DNA from: Epinephelus fuscoguttatus
Lineage: Eukaryota > Chordata > Actinopteri > Perciformes > Serranidae
Assembly: GCF_011397635.1 (NCBI RefSeq)
Contig: NC_064773.1
Coordinates: 29,459,449-29,523,448 of the forward strand
Direction: 5' to 3'
Length of the DNA stretch: 64,000 nucleotides
In this document: positions 33,900 to 44,710 of the stretch, piece by piece
Layout: the number at the start of each line of letters is the position of its first letter
Position numbering within the stretch: position 1 is the stretch's first letter
The notes under the pieces: generated by a model
Told to the model about the DNA's origin: nothing
Seen by the model: the letters and a program-made list of their open reading frames with translations, nothing else
The model's database searches: none
Program-made: the position numbers and the translations under genes

Positions 33900-35110
33900 A
33901 TAGGATGGAAAACCCTGGCTCATGCCATATTTCACAAAAGTCAGCCTCTAAAATCCATTTTGAGTTAAAGGCTGTGTATCTAACTTTTAGAAAACTACTT
34001 CAGAGACTACCTCGCCAGGAGAAGAGCAGATGGTAGCTCCAGAGAGGGCTCTTCAGTCAGCAGCTGTAGCAAGTCAAATTCAGCTGGCACAAACTCCACC
34101 ACCAGACAGAGGTCACGGTGGATTGGCACGCTGACCTGTGGCTTTTCCAACCCACCTTAGATGAAAGCACACCTACTTCCGCATGACAAAAGTGGGTTGC
34201 CAGACCCAATGGTTGGTCGACTTCTTCCTGCTATCCAGCACCACTGAAAGAGACTGCTGCTAGCAAGCTAGCTAGCTCACCCCACATTCCCTCCGCCTCA
34301 CTCGCTGCTGCTTGGAAACTACAAAGCTGGAGAGTTTGCTGATCCGGTAGGGTGCGGTCTGATCAGACCCCAGCCCTCAGGTTTGCACTGGCTGAATTCA
34401 ACTTTCTACAGACACTGGAGATACCTCTCTGCAAAATATGACAACTACAGTAGCTTGGAAAATAGATGAGTAGTCAGAGGGAAACTTATTTTAAACCATT
34501 TTTGTCATGGCAGTGTGGTCAGTGTGTGCAGATGGACAGAATGTAGAATGTTTCACTTCCTCCTGTGCCACCACAATGCCATCAGCTCCCTGCTCATCCT
34601 TCAGGTTGGTGAATAAGCAGGGAGCTCTACACTGCAATAACAGAGCTGGTTGAAAATCTGCAGTGGTTCCCTTTAACAGCTGTAGTACCTCAAATTCAGC
34701 CAGCAACGGTTAGTAATGAGCAGGGATGAACTCAAGCTCTCCCATTTCACAGGGTGCCCAGTCTCAGATGCCTCTTTAAACCTCCACCTGACTTGCTGAG
34801 CGCCACAGCATAAGGCTGGCAGCCTTGATGTTTACCAGCCCACGTATGTAATGTGTAAGTGGATCTGGTTTCATCTGAAGTGGGCTGGAAAAACAAAAGA
34901 CACAGCCTCTGTAAAGGCAGGAACAGAAAGTTTCTGGTGGCAAAATGGGGTGGTCTGGGACCAGCGCAGGGTCTTGTGCTGGCTGAATACAAGTGTCTAC
35001 AGCTGCAAACTGAGGGTCTGTCTCCAAGCCACCACTGCAAAATATATATAACAGATTTACTGCTTGTGTGTAGATACACTGCTTGTGTGTTGTGGTGGGT
35101 GCCAGTCACC
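33900..35110. repeat. Diverged repeated segments, probably an old DNA transposon
   Basis: Segments around 34030-34110 and 34650-34710 share a CAAATTCAGCCAGC-type core, and those around 34400-34450 and 34980-35060 share a GCAAAATAT-type core, suggesting two copies of one relic. Open minus-strand frames here (for example 35027-34776) show no domain I know and look like by-products. Confidence 0.35.
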
Positions 35111-35960
35111 TGTTGATGTAAGTGGACTCCATTTCTAGGAGTGACTCAGGAGTGCACATAAACAACATATCCTTTGGGTTTTCCAAGAAAGAGTCCCTTA
35201 CATAGAAAAAAGTTCACATGTTGTTTATCGGCAACCAAAGTCAGAAAAGGTCTCAGTTCTTTGCTTACATTACACTCTGTGCACCCATTGGCAATACAAC
35301 GATTAATACATATATACAGAACCTTTAAACCTGCAATAATTAATATTTTCACAGTAGCATTGAGTCCACTGACTGTGTACTCTGCAAGGTGTTGCTTACA
35401 GTGATGAACCAGGCCACTGGAAAGTGTGCCAGGCTTTGAATTAAAGTTTTGTAGTGGCCAAACAGTGGAATTACAACTTCATAGTCTTCTGACTTACTGG
35501 GTGAAAGATGTCTGTATATCTGTGGAAACATTTTTTGAACCCCATGAAACAACTTGATTCACTGTCAAAATTGGAACCATTCAGCCTGATAACAAACACA
35601 AAGAGCCGCACAATAAAATAATTTATCACAAATTAAGTCAGCAGATCACTAAACCAGATGTAGCCAGCTCGGTGGGAGAAGTCTCTAGTGTGCTTGCTCT
35701 ATGGGCCTAATAATGTATAAATAATAATCACCTGAGTTTGGAGCTCAGCACTTCAGAATGTTATAGCATCTTTTAGCTTATTGTTGTTGTTTTATTTTAC
35801 AGCCTACTACTTTACTTTTTGGTTGAGTATGACAGCTCTCACTGACATGTTTTATTAGGTAGCAAGGAGCGTTTTTATCAGAGAAATCTCTAATTACCCA
35901 AGTCTGCAGGATCTACCACTATACAGCAGACAAAGTTAGCAACTAGCAGATTGCTAGCTG
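35111..35960. other. Non-coding stretch, no gene seen
   Basis: Intron 3 sequence of the NXPE gene with no recognised element. Confidence 0.4.
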
Positions 35961-35961
35961 C

Positions 35962-36580
35962 ATGGCGGGGCATTTAGCAACTAAGCCAGATATTTGCCGG
36001 TGGATTTGGCGGAGACCAATAGAGCTCAGGTGCTTATCCACAGCCTACATGTACGGAAACAAATTGAAATGTGAGGATCTAGAAGGACGTGATCGAAGGA
36101 ATAATCTCAGAATCTACGCCTTACCTGAAAGAAGTGACGGAAACAACATTGTTGAGTTTGTGCGGACTATAATACAGGAGAAACTGGATATTAATGAAGT
36201 CATCCATATCCAGCGCGCACACAGGACCGGTCCCAAATGAGCGGCTCAGATCAATTATTGTCCGTTTCCAAAACTACAGCATGAAGCAAATGGTGCTCCA
36301 AGCTGCCTGGTCCAAGAAGGACATCTGCGTGAAAGACCGCAGGATTTATTTTGAGGAGGACTTTACAACTCGGGTGTTTCAGGAGCGTGCAGAATACAGA
36401 CAGGTGAGAAAACAATTACAGGAGAGGAAGATCAAGTCCCGTATACTTGTTCCAGCGAGACTAAAAGTATATCACCCAGATGGGAAGTTCAAGGTGTTTG
36501 ACAATCCCAAAGACGCTGCGGAAGATTTGCGAGATGACGTCAGAGACCCAGAGGAAGTGAAGGGTAAAGGAAACGCTTAG
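35962..36580 (+). pseudogene. L1-type LINE ORF1 (RNA-binding protein), frameshifted
   Basis: Two overlapping frames together give LEGRDRRNNLRIYALPE, an IQRAHRTGP stretch and then a C-terminal domain with ICVKDRRIYFEEDFTTRVFQ and RILVPARLKVYHPDGK. This is the RRM plus C-terminal order of L1/Tx1-type ORF1 proteins, which coat the LINE RNA. A shift at about 36235 splits the frame, and the coiled coil and ORF2 are absent. It may be an isolated retroposed ORF1. Confidence 0.75.
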
Positions 36581-37236
36581 TATGCTATTTACAGAGATAG
36601 CACTGGAGATCTGAACCGGTCAGTGGTGGAAAAAAGCACTTTTAACGTGCAAACTTATACGGGACACATTTGCCCCCATAAGCTACCGTTTTAGCTCGTT
36701 TTGCGGCTGCCGGCTGCATCCGCCTCCTTCAATACCGAACCAATTTTAAAACGAGTTGTACCTATGAATCATACGCACACATACACATGGGGAAATAGGG
36801 CCCAGGTTGAAAAATACCAAAGTTATCCTTTAATTCTTTTGTAAATGTTGGGCCGAATCTTGCGAAAACTATTAAACAACATAATAATGGACAAGCAGAA
36901 GGTGGCTGGAATGGGGAAAGTAAAGTATTGCAATCTATATTTCTTGGAGAAGTGAATGAGAGTGAAATAATTTCTGTTGTGATGAAATTTAAAAATAAGA
37001 CTTTGGCAGTGATGGGATTAACTTATATTTTTAATCTTTCCTTTTGTACAGGTATTTTTCCAAATAGAATGAAAATTGCAAAAGTAATTCCACTCTTTAA
37101 AGCAGGAGATAAACATAGTTTCACTAATTATAAACCGGTATCATTATTGTCACCATTTTCGAAAGTGCTGGAGAAATTAAATAGGATTATCTTATTGAAA
37201 AAAAATCAATTGTTAAGTGAGAGTCAATTTGGTTTT

Positions 37237-38105
37237 CTACGGAAGATGAGAACGGCCATGTATTTTTTTGTGTGTGCACTGTTATCTCGTGATAACGACT
37301 TATTATTTCGTTATCTCGATACAACAAAGATTGTTTCCCCGTGATAATTGTCAAGTCTGATGATTGCACACTGGTTAATGTGATCGTCTTGATTTCAGCC
37401 TACAAGAACCGCCGTGGTCCTGCTAGATGCCTCCTACTGCTGCTGTTATCATTGGTAACACTTCTACTGTTATTATACACATATGATTATTGTCACATAC
37501 CGTATATTTCCAAATAGTCGCCCGGTGGCAAATAGCCGCCGGGCACCTAACAGCCGCCGGGGGTTTGACCCCGTTTTGGGTATTAAACGCCGGGGCGATT
37601 ATTTCCTCATTCATTGCCTCAAGAGAGAGCAGCCCTCGCGAGCTGCTCTCTCCCTGAATGAGGAAATAATCACCCTGGCGATTAATCGCCCCGGCGTTTA
37701 ATACCCAAAACGGGGTCAAACCCCCGGCGGCTATTAGGTGCCCAGCGGCTATTAGCCACCGGGCGACTATTTGGAAATATACGGTATGTGACAATAATCA
37801 TATGTGTATAATAACAGTAGAAGTGTTACCAATGATAACAGCAGCAGTAGGAGGCATCTAGCAGGACCACGGCAGCTCTTGTGGGCTGAAATCAAGACGA
37901 TCACATTAACCAGTGCGCAAACATCAGACTTGACAATTATCACGAGAAAACAATCTTTGTTATGTCGAGATAACAAAATAAATAATTTGTTATCACGAGA
38001 TAACAATCTTTGTTATATCGAGATAACGAAATAATAAGTCGTTATTATGAGATAATAGTGCACAAAAAAAAGAAAGAAATACGTTGCCATTCTCGTCTTC
38101 CGTAG
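37237..38105. mobile_element. 869-bp near-perfect palindrome (nested foldback element)
   Basis: The two halves are near-exact reverse complements from CTACGGAAGATGAGAACGG at the left end to its complement at the right end. The axis is near 37635-37645, where GAGAGCAGC and GCTGCTCTC flank a nine-base loop. The outer arms contain TGTTATCTCGTGATAAC-type dyads. An inner unit begins near 37499 (CCGTATATTTCCAAATAGTC) and ends near 37794 in inverted form, so one foldback element seems to sit inside another. TTTT flanks both ends (37233-37236, 38106-38109) as a possible target duplication. It interrupts the LINE RT exactly. Confidence 0.88.
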
Positions 38106-38600
38106 TTTTCGAATAAACCGGTCCACAGGCTTTGCTCTAATGAAGTTAACGGAAGAAATTACCACAGCAATAGAAAGCAAGAAACACACATTTGGGGTTT
38201 TTATTGATTTAAAAAAAAAAAAAAAGAAAAAAAAAAGCGTTTGATACCATTGAACATAAAATTCTTATTTCAAAACTATATTCATATGGGGTGAGGGGCA
38301 TGGTTTTAAACTGGGTACAAAGCTATTTAGATAATAGAAAGCAATATGTGCACTTTTCTGGTAATAGATTTGATCATATGAACATTGATTGTGGAGTCCC
38401 ACAGGGTTCAGTCTTGGGGCCTAAACTTTTCAATTTATATATTAATGATATGTGAAGTGTCGAAAACAATACAGTTTGCGTTGTTTGCAGATGACAACTT
38501 TTTTTGTTCAGGTAATGATTTAAAAAGTCTAACATAAGAAGAAGAAAAGGAATAGAAAAGGAAATGGTGAAACTGAAAAAAATGGTTTGATGAAAATAAG

Positions 38601-39320
38601 TTGTCTCTAAATTTGAACAAAACGAAGTTTATGATTTTTGGCCATCAAAGAAAGGACGCTAATGTATCACTTTCTTTAGAAGGAGTTTTAATAGACAGAG
38701 TGTCAGAATTTAGGTTCTTAGGTGTGATCATTGATGATAAATTGACATGGAAAGCTCATATAGCTCAGGTAAAATCAAAGGTGTGCAAGAATATTTTTGT
38801 TCTGAATAAGGCTAAGTATGTGTTAAATTATAAAGCAATGAGGATTTTATATTGCTCACTAATTTTGCCTTATTTAAGTTACTGTTCTGCAGTCTGGGGT
38901 AATACATACTCTACCAACATGAATCCTTTATTTTTACTACAGAAAAGAGCAGTGAGTGTTATTCATAATGTGGGTTATAGAGAACATACCAGTAGGTTAT
39001 TTATTGAATCAAGATTACTGAAACTTGAGGATTTGGTTGAACTACAGACACTCACAGTCCTGTTCAGGGCAAGATGTAAAGTATTAACAGAAAATTTACA
39101 AAATTTGTTTATTTTTAGTTCTGATAATGAAGCTCATCGCAGGAAATTTAATTTTAAGCACCAATTTGCACGAACAACTTTAAAGCAGATGTGTATTTCT
39201 GTTGCTGGGGTTAAGTTGTGGAATTCCTTACAGGGTGATTTAAAGGGCTGTTTGAACATATTTCAGTTTAAAAAAAAGTTTAAAGAAAGAATAGTTGCAT
39301 TGTATGAACTTGATACTTAG
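38601..39320 (+). pseudogene. L2/Rex-type reverse transcriptase, C-terminal part
   Basis: A 239-codon open frame with LNLNKTKFMIFGHQRK, VSEFRFLGVIIDDKLTW and a YCSLILPYLSYCSAVWGN block is the thumb and C-terminal region of CR1/L2/Rex-clade LINE proteins. The catalytic FADD block lies upstream at about 38483-38492 in another frame (FADDN), and a stop breaks the frame near 38453. Confidence 0.8.
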
Positions 39321-39847
39321 GTTTCTATATTGTATATGAGTGTTGAGACAGATAATTTGTTTCTGTTTCCTTTTCATGTTAATGTTATATTGACTACAGA
39401 GTAACTGTAATCGGGCAGACCATCTGTTTCTATTGTTTATTTTTGTCTTGAGGGAGAGGCAGGTAAAATAAGATTTTCTTTTTCCTGCTCCTTTTCGGTC
39501 ATGGAATATATTTTTGTTGATAGCTCTTTTTGTTTGTGTAACAAAAAATAAATAAATAAATAAAAATCAGGATGTGTACTGGATTTACATTTGACTGTTA
39601 ACACAAGTCCAAATAAATGCTAACATTGCTCCACATCCGCTGGATGTAAATAGGCCACTGGACTATCCAGTTTCTTAGGGAAAGTCAGGTAGTGTGAATA
39701 AGATTGATTATGTTGATTTGTATCATCTTAAACAGTAAAAATCTTTATAATTGGAAACTTCTCACCAAGGGGACACATAGATAACACTGGATGTGTGTAT
39801 TCATTATAAGTCATGAAAAATGCCAGTCCTGTCTCTCTTCTCCCTCA

Positions 39848-40243
<396 letters not shown>

Positions 40244-40435
40244 CTAAAATGACAAAAAAATTTGAATGATAAATCTGCCACCGTTATTACTAACTGCACA
40301 TGTGTTGTGCGCACGGTTTACAGGCGTAGCAACAGTAACAAAGGGGGACAAGCTTAGTGAACAGTCATTTAGAAGACGGATTAAACATCTACAGAACAAT
40401 CACAGTTAACATGAGTTAAAAGTTTTGAGCATCAC

Positions 40436-40885
40436 CTCAACCTGCGTGTCTCCTTCCCAGAGTAAAGAGAACACAGCAGAGTAGCTCCCATTGAGATGAT
40501 CCACCACTTGCCCAGCAACACCTGCACCAAGCTTCAGGTTGTGCAAGCGGGCGAGTAAGAAGTCCCCCCCATACTTCTTGGAACGGTCCTGAAAGTCAGA
40601 CATTGTTATCATGACCTCCAGCTGATCCCCTACATGCCACTGTCCTCCTCCCCTCCTTGGGAGAATGGTGAAGGTGCTGTGAGCTGGATCACTGGTATTC
40701 TCCAGGGAAACAGGAGCTGGCAAAAGTGGAGTTTCAGGCCAAGCAATGGAATCTAGTAGGAGGCGTTCTTCCAGAGCCTCCTCACGGGAGTGTGGCTGGA
40801 AGGTGCAGAAGCTATGACGCTTGTCGGGGTCAGTGGAAACTGTTGATACATTGATGGTGGATTGTTTAGGAGGGTGGACTTTATG
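40436..40885 (-). CDS. nxpe3: NXPE gene, coding exon 2 (neurexophilin-like domain)
   Basis: It is bounded by a CCTGCCACTTTCAG acceptor and a GAG/GTGATG donor. It encodes residues 31-180, including STFTILPRRGGGQWHVGDQL, FLLARLHNLKLGAG and NGSYSAVFSLLWEG. This Ig/filamin-like block is the neurexophilin-related part of NXPE proteins. A decayed copy of this exon lies at about 47540-47700. Confidence 0.93.
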
Positions 40886-41525
40886 CTGAAAGTGGCAGGG
40901 GATCAAAAGACAGATGGTGACTATTAGATGCATCAAACAAATGTGCTGAAAGGAAATGTACAAAATAAGACAAAAGGGCCAAGAGGTAAGACTATGAGTA
41001 TTTTTTTGGGGATTGATAGCCGCTGCTAACATCTGCTCATGGGAGAAGTTAAAGCTACTCAATCTGTTTTGCACAAGTCAAGAACCTGATTTTTTAAATT
41101 CAAATTCAAAAGGCCTGTTTCCACCGCAGGAACTTTGGGTTAATTTTACGGGGCCAGGGCCGTTGGTGTGTGTCTCCACCGCAGGAACCACCCCTGAAGG
41201 ACAGAGTTCCGAACTTTTACAGGGGCTAAACAAGTCCCTGCCTCGGAGTAGGTACTCAGAACGGCCCCAGAAACTCCTGGCTGGGGCTTGGGGATTACTT
41301 GGTGCTGACTGGATATACTCAAGGCTGGATGTGACATTTTATAATTACTATGGTTATTGTAGATTAGCTGGACTAACCGTTAGCTGTTAGCTGTTAGCCG
41401 TTAGCGGTGTCTGTAATAATTCAGTAACTCAATATACGGTCCATGAAAAAAAAATTGGATATCTTAGTTACAACATGAATGAGCTAGCAAAGCAGTTTTG
41501 TGTTGCTATGTGTGGAATTTATTCG

Positions 41526-42522
41526 TACTCGTACTCGTACTCGTCGTCCTCCGCTTATCCGGGTCCGGGTCGCGGGGGCAGCAGCCCCAGCAAGGAAGCC
41601 CAGACAGTCCTCTCCCCAGCCACTTCCATCAGCTCTTCTGCGGGAACCCCGAGGTGTTCCCAGGCCAGCCGGGTGATGTAGTCCCTCCAGCGTGTCCTGG
41701 GGCGGCCCCGAGGTCTCCTCCCGGTTGGACATGCCCGAAACACCTCCCAAGGGAGGCGTCCAGAAGGCATCCTTACCAGATGCCCAAACCACCTCAACTG
41801 GCTCCTCTCGATGTGGAGGAGCAGCGGCTCTACTCCGAGTCCCTCCCGAATGTCTGAGCTCCTCACCCTATCCCTAAGGCTGAGCCCAGCCACCCTGCGG
41901 AGGAAACTCATTTCGGCCGCTTGTATTCGCGATCTCATTCTTTCGGTCGCTACCCAGAGCTCGTGACCATAGGTGAGGGTTGGAACGAAGATCGACCGGT
42001 AAATCGAGAGCTTCGCTTTCTGGCTAAGCTCCCTTTTCACCACAACGGACCGGTTAAGCGTCCGCATCACTGCTGACGCTGCCCCAATCCGCCTGTCAAT
42101 CTCCCACTCCATCCTACCCTCACTCGTGAACAAGATCCCGTGATACTTAAACTCCTCCACCTGAGGAAGGACCTCCCCCCTGACCTGGAGTGGGCAATCC
42201 ACCCTTTTCCGGCTGAGGACCATGGCCTCGGACTTGGAGGTGCTGATTCTCATCCCAGCCGCTTCACACTCGGCTGCGAACCGCCCCAGTGAGAGCTGGA
42301 GGTCACTGTTCGATGGAGCTAGGAGGACCACGTCATCCGCAAAAAGCAGGGACGAGATTCTCCCATCACCGAACCCGACACCCTCCACCACTCGGCTGCG
42401 CCTAGAAATTCTGTCCATAAAAGTTATGAACAGAACCGGTGACAAAGGGCAGCCCTGGCGGAGTCCAACCCTCACCGGGAACAGGTCCGACTTACTGCCA
42501 GCCAGGCGAACCAGACTCAGGT
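41526..42522 (-). mobile_element. Rex3 (RTE-type) non-LTR retrotransposon, 5-prime truncated
   Basis: The 997-bp insert is flanked by ATTTATTCG at 41517-41525 and 42523-42531. It contains the conserved tract CGGTGACAAAGGGCAGCCCT, widely used to detect Rex3 in fish, and ends at its 3-prime side in TACTCG repeats (41526-41540). The empty target is visible in a second copy of the host repeat near 44520. Confidence 0.92.
41555..42522 (-). pseudogene. Rex3 reverse transcriptase, C-terminal two thirds
   Basis: An uninterrupted frame of about 320 codons contains LRQGCPLSPVLFITFMDRIS, LLFADDVVLLAPSN, KTLNRSVV-type thumb residues and the long arginine-rich tail (RRPRGRPRTRWRDYITRLAW). The FADD polymerase motif is intact. 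The endonuclease and first RT blocks are missing because of 5-prime truncation. The open frame suggests recent insertion. Confidence 0.88.
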
Positions 42523-43331
42523 ATTTATTCGGTTTTGGGAAATCACGATGTCTAGAAAGCATCAGTGGCTGCAGCTAACAGGGACAGCTAACAGCAGCAG
42601 CAAAGCTAACATCAGGACGTCATCTGTTAAAAGCCTCCCGTTGTCGGATACGACATGAAACTACTCCAGTTAGCTCAATCATGTTCTAACTAAGACATCC
42701 GCTGGAAAAAATATTTTTTTCATGGACCGTTTATTGAGTTATTGAGTTAATACAGACACTGCTAACGGCTAACAGCTAACTATGTCCCTACGCCACTACG
42801 TCGCCCCAGTCAAAATGGTTGTGCAACGATTAGGTCACATCCAGAGCCCAGTAAATTTACAGGAACCTTCCTCCTACTCCGCTCTCTCAGGGGAGACACG
42901 GCGGTTGAGAGGGCTGAGCGAGAGGACGTTCCTGTAGTAGTTCCTGCCCCCCAAATAGTACCAGGAACTTCTTCAGTGGAAACGGGCCTATAGGTTTCTT
43001 TATGGATGCTGCAAGGCCCTGTTTACTAAAATGTATGTGTCATTGGCCCAGAAGCACTAGAGAGGCTGTTTGACACCTGGTGGTTTGACATGACAGAGGA
43101 AGCTTTTCACAGCTGTGAGACACATTGAACTGTACTGCATACAGATTGAATATAACCACGCTAAAGATACAGAACATCAGGGACATAGGGGTAGATTTTG
43201 GGGCTGGGAATACAGTTGCAGGATTCAGAGGGAAAATAACTTTTAACTCAAATGATATTTATGTGCAGTAAGGAACATTACTGTAATCAGCATCTACCCT
43301 TCAAGCAGTCCAACAACAATCACGTTCTTAC

Positions 43332-43421
43332 CTGCATGTTTAGTAGCACAAAGACTAAGACAAAGACAACCAGTAAGACGAAGATGATGATGCTTGTCCT
43401 ATTAGAAGCGATGGCCTTCAT
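43332..43421 (-). CDS. nxpe3: NXPE gene, coding exon 1 (signal-anchor)
   Basis: The ATG at 43421-43419 begins MKAIASNRTSIIIFVLLVVF and continues to LLNMQ, ending at a GTAAGA donor. It encodes a nine-residue basic N-terminus and one hydrophobic segment, as in type II Golgi or secretory proteins. A CTTTTTTGTTTTTAATCCAG acceptor-like stretch at about 43485-43504 suggests that the 5-prime untranslated part of this exon starts near 43484 and that a further non-coding exon lies upstream. Confidence 0.88.
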
Positions 43422-43504
43422 GGTCGGTGATCAGTCTTTATCTCTGGCTGCAGCATAGCACTGTAAGCACTTTCTCTGGTACTGGATTAAAAACAAAAAA
43501 GAAA

Positions 43505-44050
43505 GGGTTAACTGAAACCCACAGTAAATAATATCACTTGTGTGGCATGAGGAGGACAGTAAAGGTTGTTGCAGCAATGCTCCCTTGGGAATTACACCCA
43601 AGGTAATTACTGAGAATGCTTTAAGGTAATGAGGACAAACAGGGTTGAATGAATCCACCAGGTCAGAAACATGTTGCCATAAAAAGATGGAATTTATTTA
43701 ATAAAAATGAACCAATATGCAACTTCAAGCTATAGTGTCATGAACACCAGGATTAAATAAAGAGCTAATCAGTGATAAACTAATAATAACTACCACTCAG
43801 GCAGGGGAATTTAGGAGAGTGAGGACAGGGCTGGGGCTAGACTCACAAGTCAGTCTTTAGACGCTTTGCTTAACTAAAGACTGATGACTTTCTCCCTGAT
43901 TTTGTGTTTAGATGGGCGGATACAATTTCAGAGTTTAAAAAAACTCCCTACGTTGCAGAACCAATAGTAAATCTGCAGGGCGGTCCTTCGGTGGCTCGCT
44001 GAACTCTTGTGTAAACATAGTACCACTAGAAACAGGTGTAGTGACACAAA
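43505..44050. other. Region upstream of the NXPE coding start, no gene seen
   Basis: It should contain an upstream non-coding exon or the promoter if the acceptor near 43485 is real. No TATA box or other element could be called with confidence. Confidence 0.35.
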
Positions 44051-44254
44051 ATGGCTCAGCCGTGCTCGCAGAAAACGCCGTCAAAGTTATTGGATGTTTG
44101 TCGCGTTTGCGGCGACACATTCTCACCAACTAAAAGAAACAAACATAATCTTTTACAAGGCCATGACTCATCCGCCCGGCCGGACTATAACGTTAGAGGG
44201 AATCGCCTTGTTGTTTACAAATACTTCCGGGTAGAAAACCAGCAGAGCTTTTAG
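44051..44254 (+). pseudogene. Short cysteine-containing transposon frame
   Basis: The 67-codon frame starts MAQPCSQKTPSKLLDVCRVC and continues GDTFSPTKRNKHNLL, looking like the start of a zinc-binding domain. It runs into the dispersed repeat family copy at 44200-44700. The family was not recognised. Confidence 0.35.
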
Positions 44255-44710
44255 CTATATATATAGCCTATATATCACATTTTTCACATTACTGTATCAC
44301 CATTTAGACTAATCCGATGTTTGTAAAGTCTATAAACACAATGATTGAACAAACATTACTATTTCTGTGTGCACGCTTAGCTGGGCTAACCGTTAGCGGT
44401 GTCTGTAATAGGTAATAATTCATTAAACGGTCCGTGAAAAAAATATCTTTTCCAGCGGATATCTTAGTTACAACATGAATGAGCTAGCAAAGCAGTTTTG
44501 TGTTGCTATGTGTGGTATTTATTCAGTTTTGGGAAATCACGATGTCTAGAAAGCATCAGTGGCTGCAGCTGACAGGGACAGCTAACAGCAGCAGCAAAGC
44601 TAACAACAGGACGTCATCTGTTAAAAGCCTCCCGTTGTCGGATATCTCATGAAACTACTCCAGTTAGCTCAATCATGTTGTAACTAAGACATCCACTGGA
44701 AAAAATATTT
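44200..44710 (+). repeat. Dispersed repeat family, copy A (contains the empty Rex3 site)
   Basis: The order is a CTTGTTGTTTACAAATACTTCC segment, a short TA run, a GTTTGTAAAGTCTATAAACAC segment, TTAGCGGTGTCTGTAAT, GGTCCGTGAAAAA, and then the same 180 bases that flank Rex3 at 41461-42700. At the Rex3 target this copy reads GTATTTATTCAG without the insert. Parts recur at 52915-53100 and 62340-62640 in reverse orientation. Confidence 0.75.

Larger units (their letters stand above)
36840..39566 (+). mobile_element. L2/Rex-type LINE, split by an 869-bp palindrome
   Basis: RT fragments are collinear on the plus strand. Finger motifs with MKIAKVIPLFKAGDKHSFTN and PVSLL end at 37236. After the insert (37237-38105), the sequence resumes with the continuing RT, GVPQGSVLGP (about 38395) and a C-terminal part (38601-39320). 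An A-rich expansion near 38207-38238 shifts the frame inside the DLKKAFDT motif. The element ends in a TAAATAAATAAAT tail. The 5-prime part with endonuclease is missing, as is usual for truncated LINEs. Confidence 0.8.
41111..42989. mobile_element. hAT-like composite element carrying Rex3
   Basis: The imperfect inverted ends AGGCCTGTTTCCACCGCAGG and its diverged complement enclose an inner long-inverted-repeat unit. The inner arms contain GCTGTTAGCCGTTAGCGGTG near 41390 and the complement near 42770, with the CCATGAAAAAAA/TTTTTTCATGG segment between. That unit in turn carries a Rex3 insertion. No 8-bp duplication could be confirmed for the outer ends. It lies in NXPE intron 1. Confidence 0.6.

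Noticed and set aside
34747..35109. 120-codon minus-strand frame with TETDPQFAAVDTC-like text
   Set aside because: It lies in diverged repeated sequence and no family could be recognised, so it is not called as a gene.
41484..41857. Plus-strand and short minus-strand frames within Rex3
   Set aside because: They are shadows of the Rex3 reverse transcriptase frame on the minus strand.
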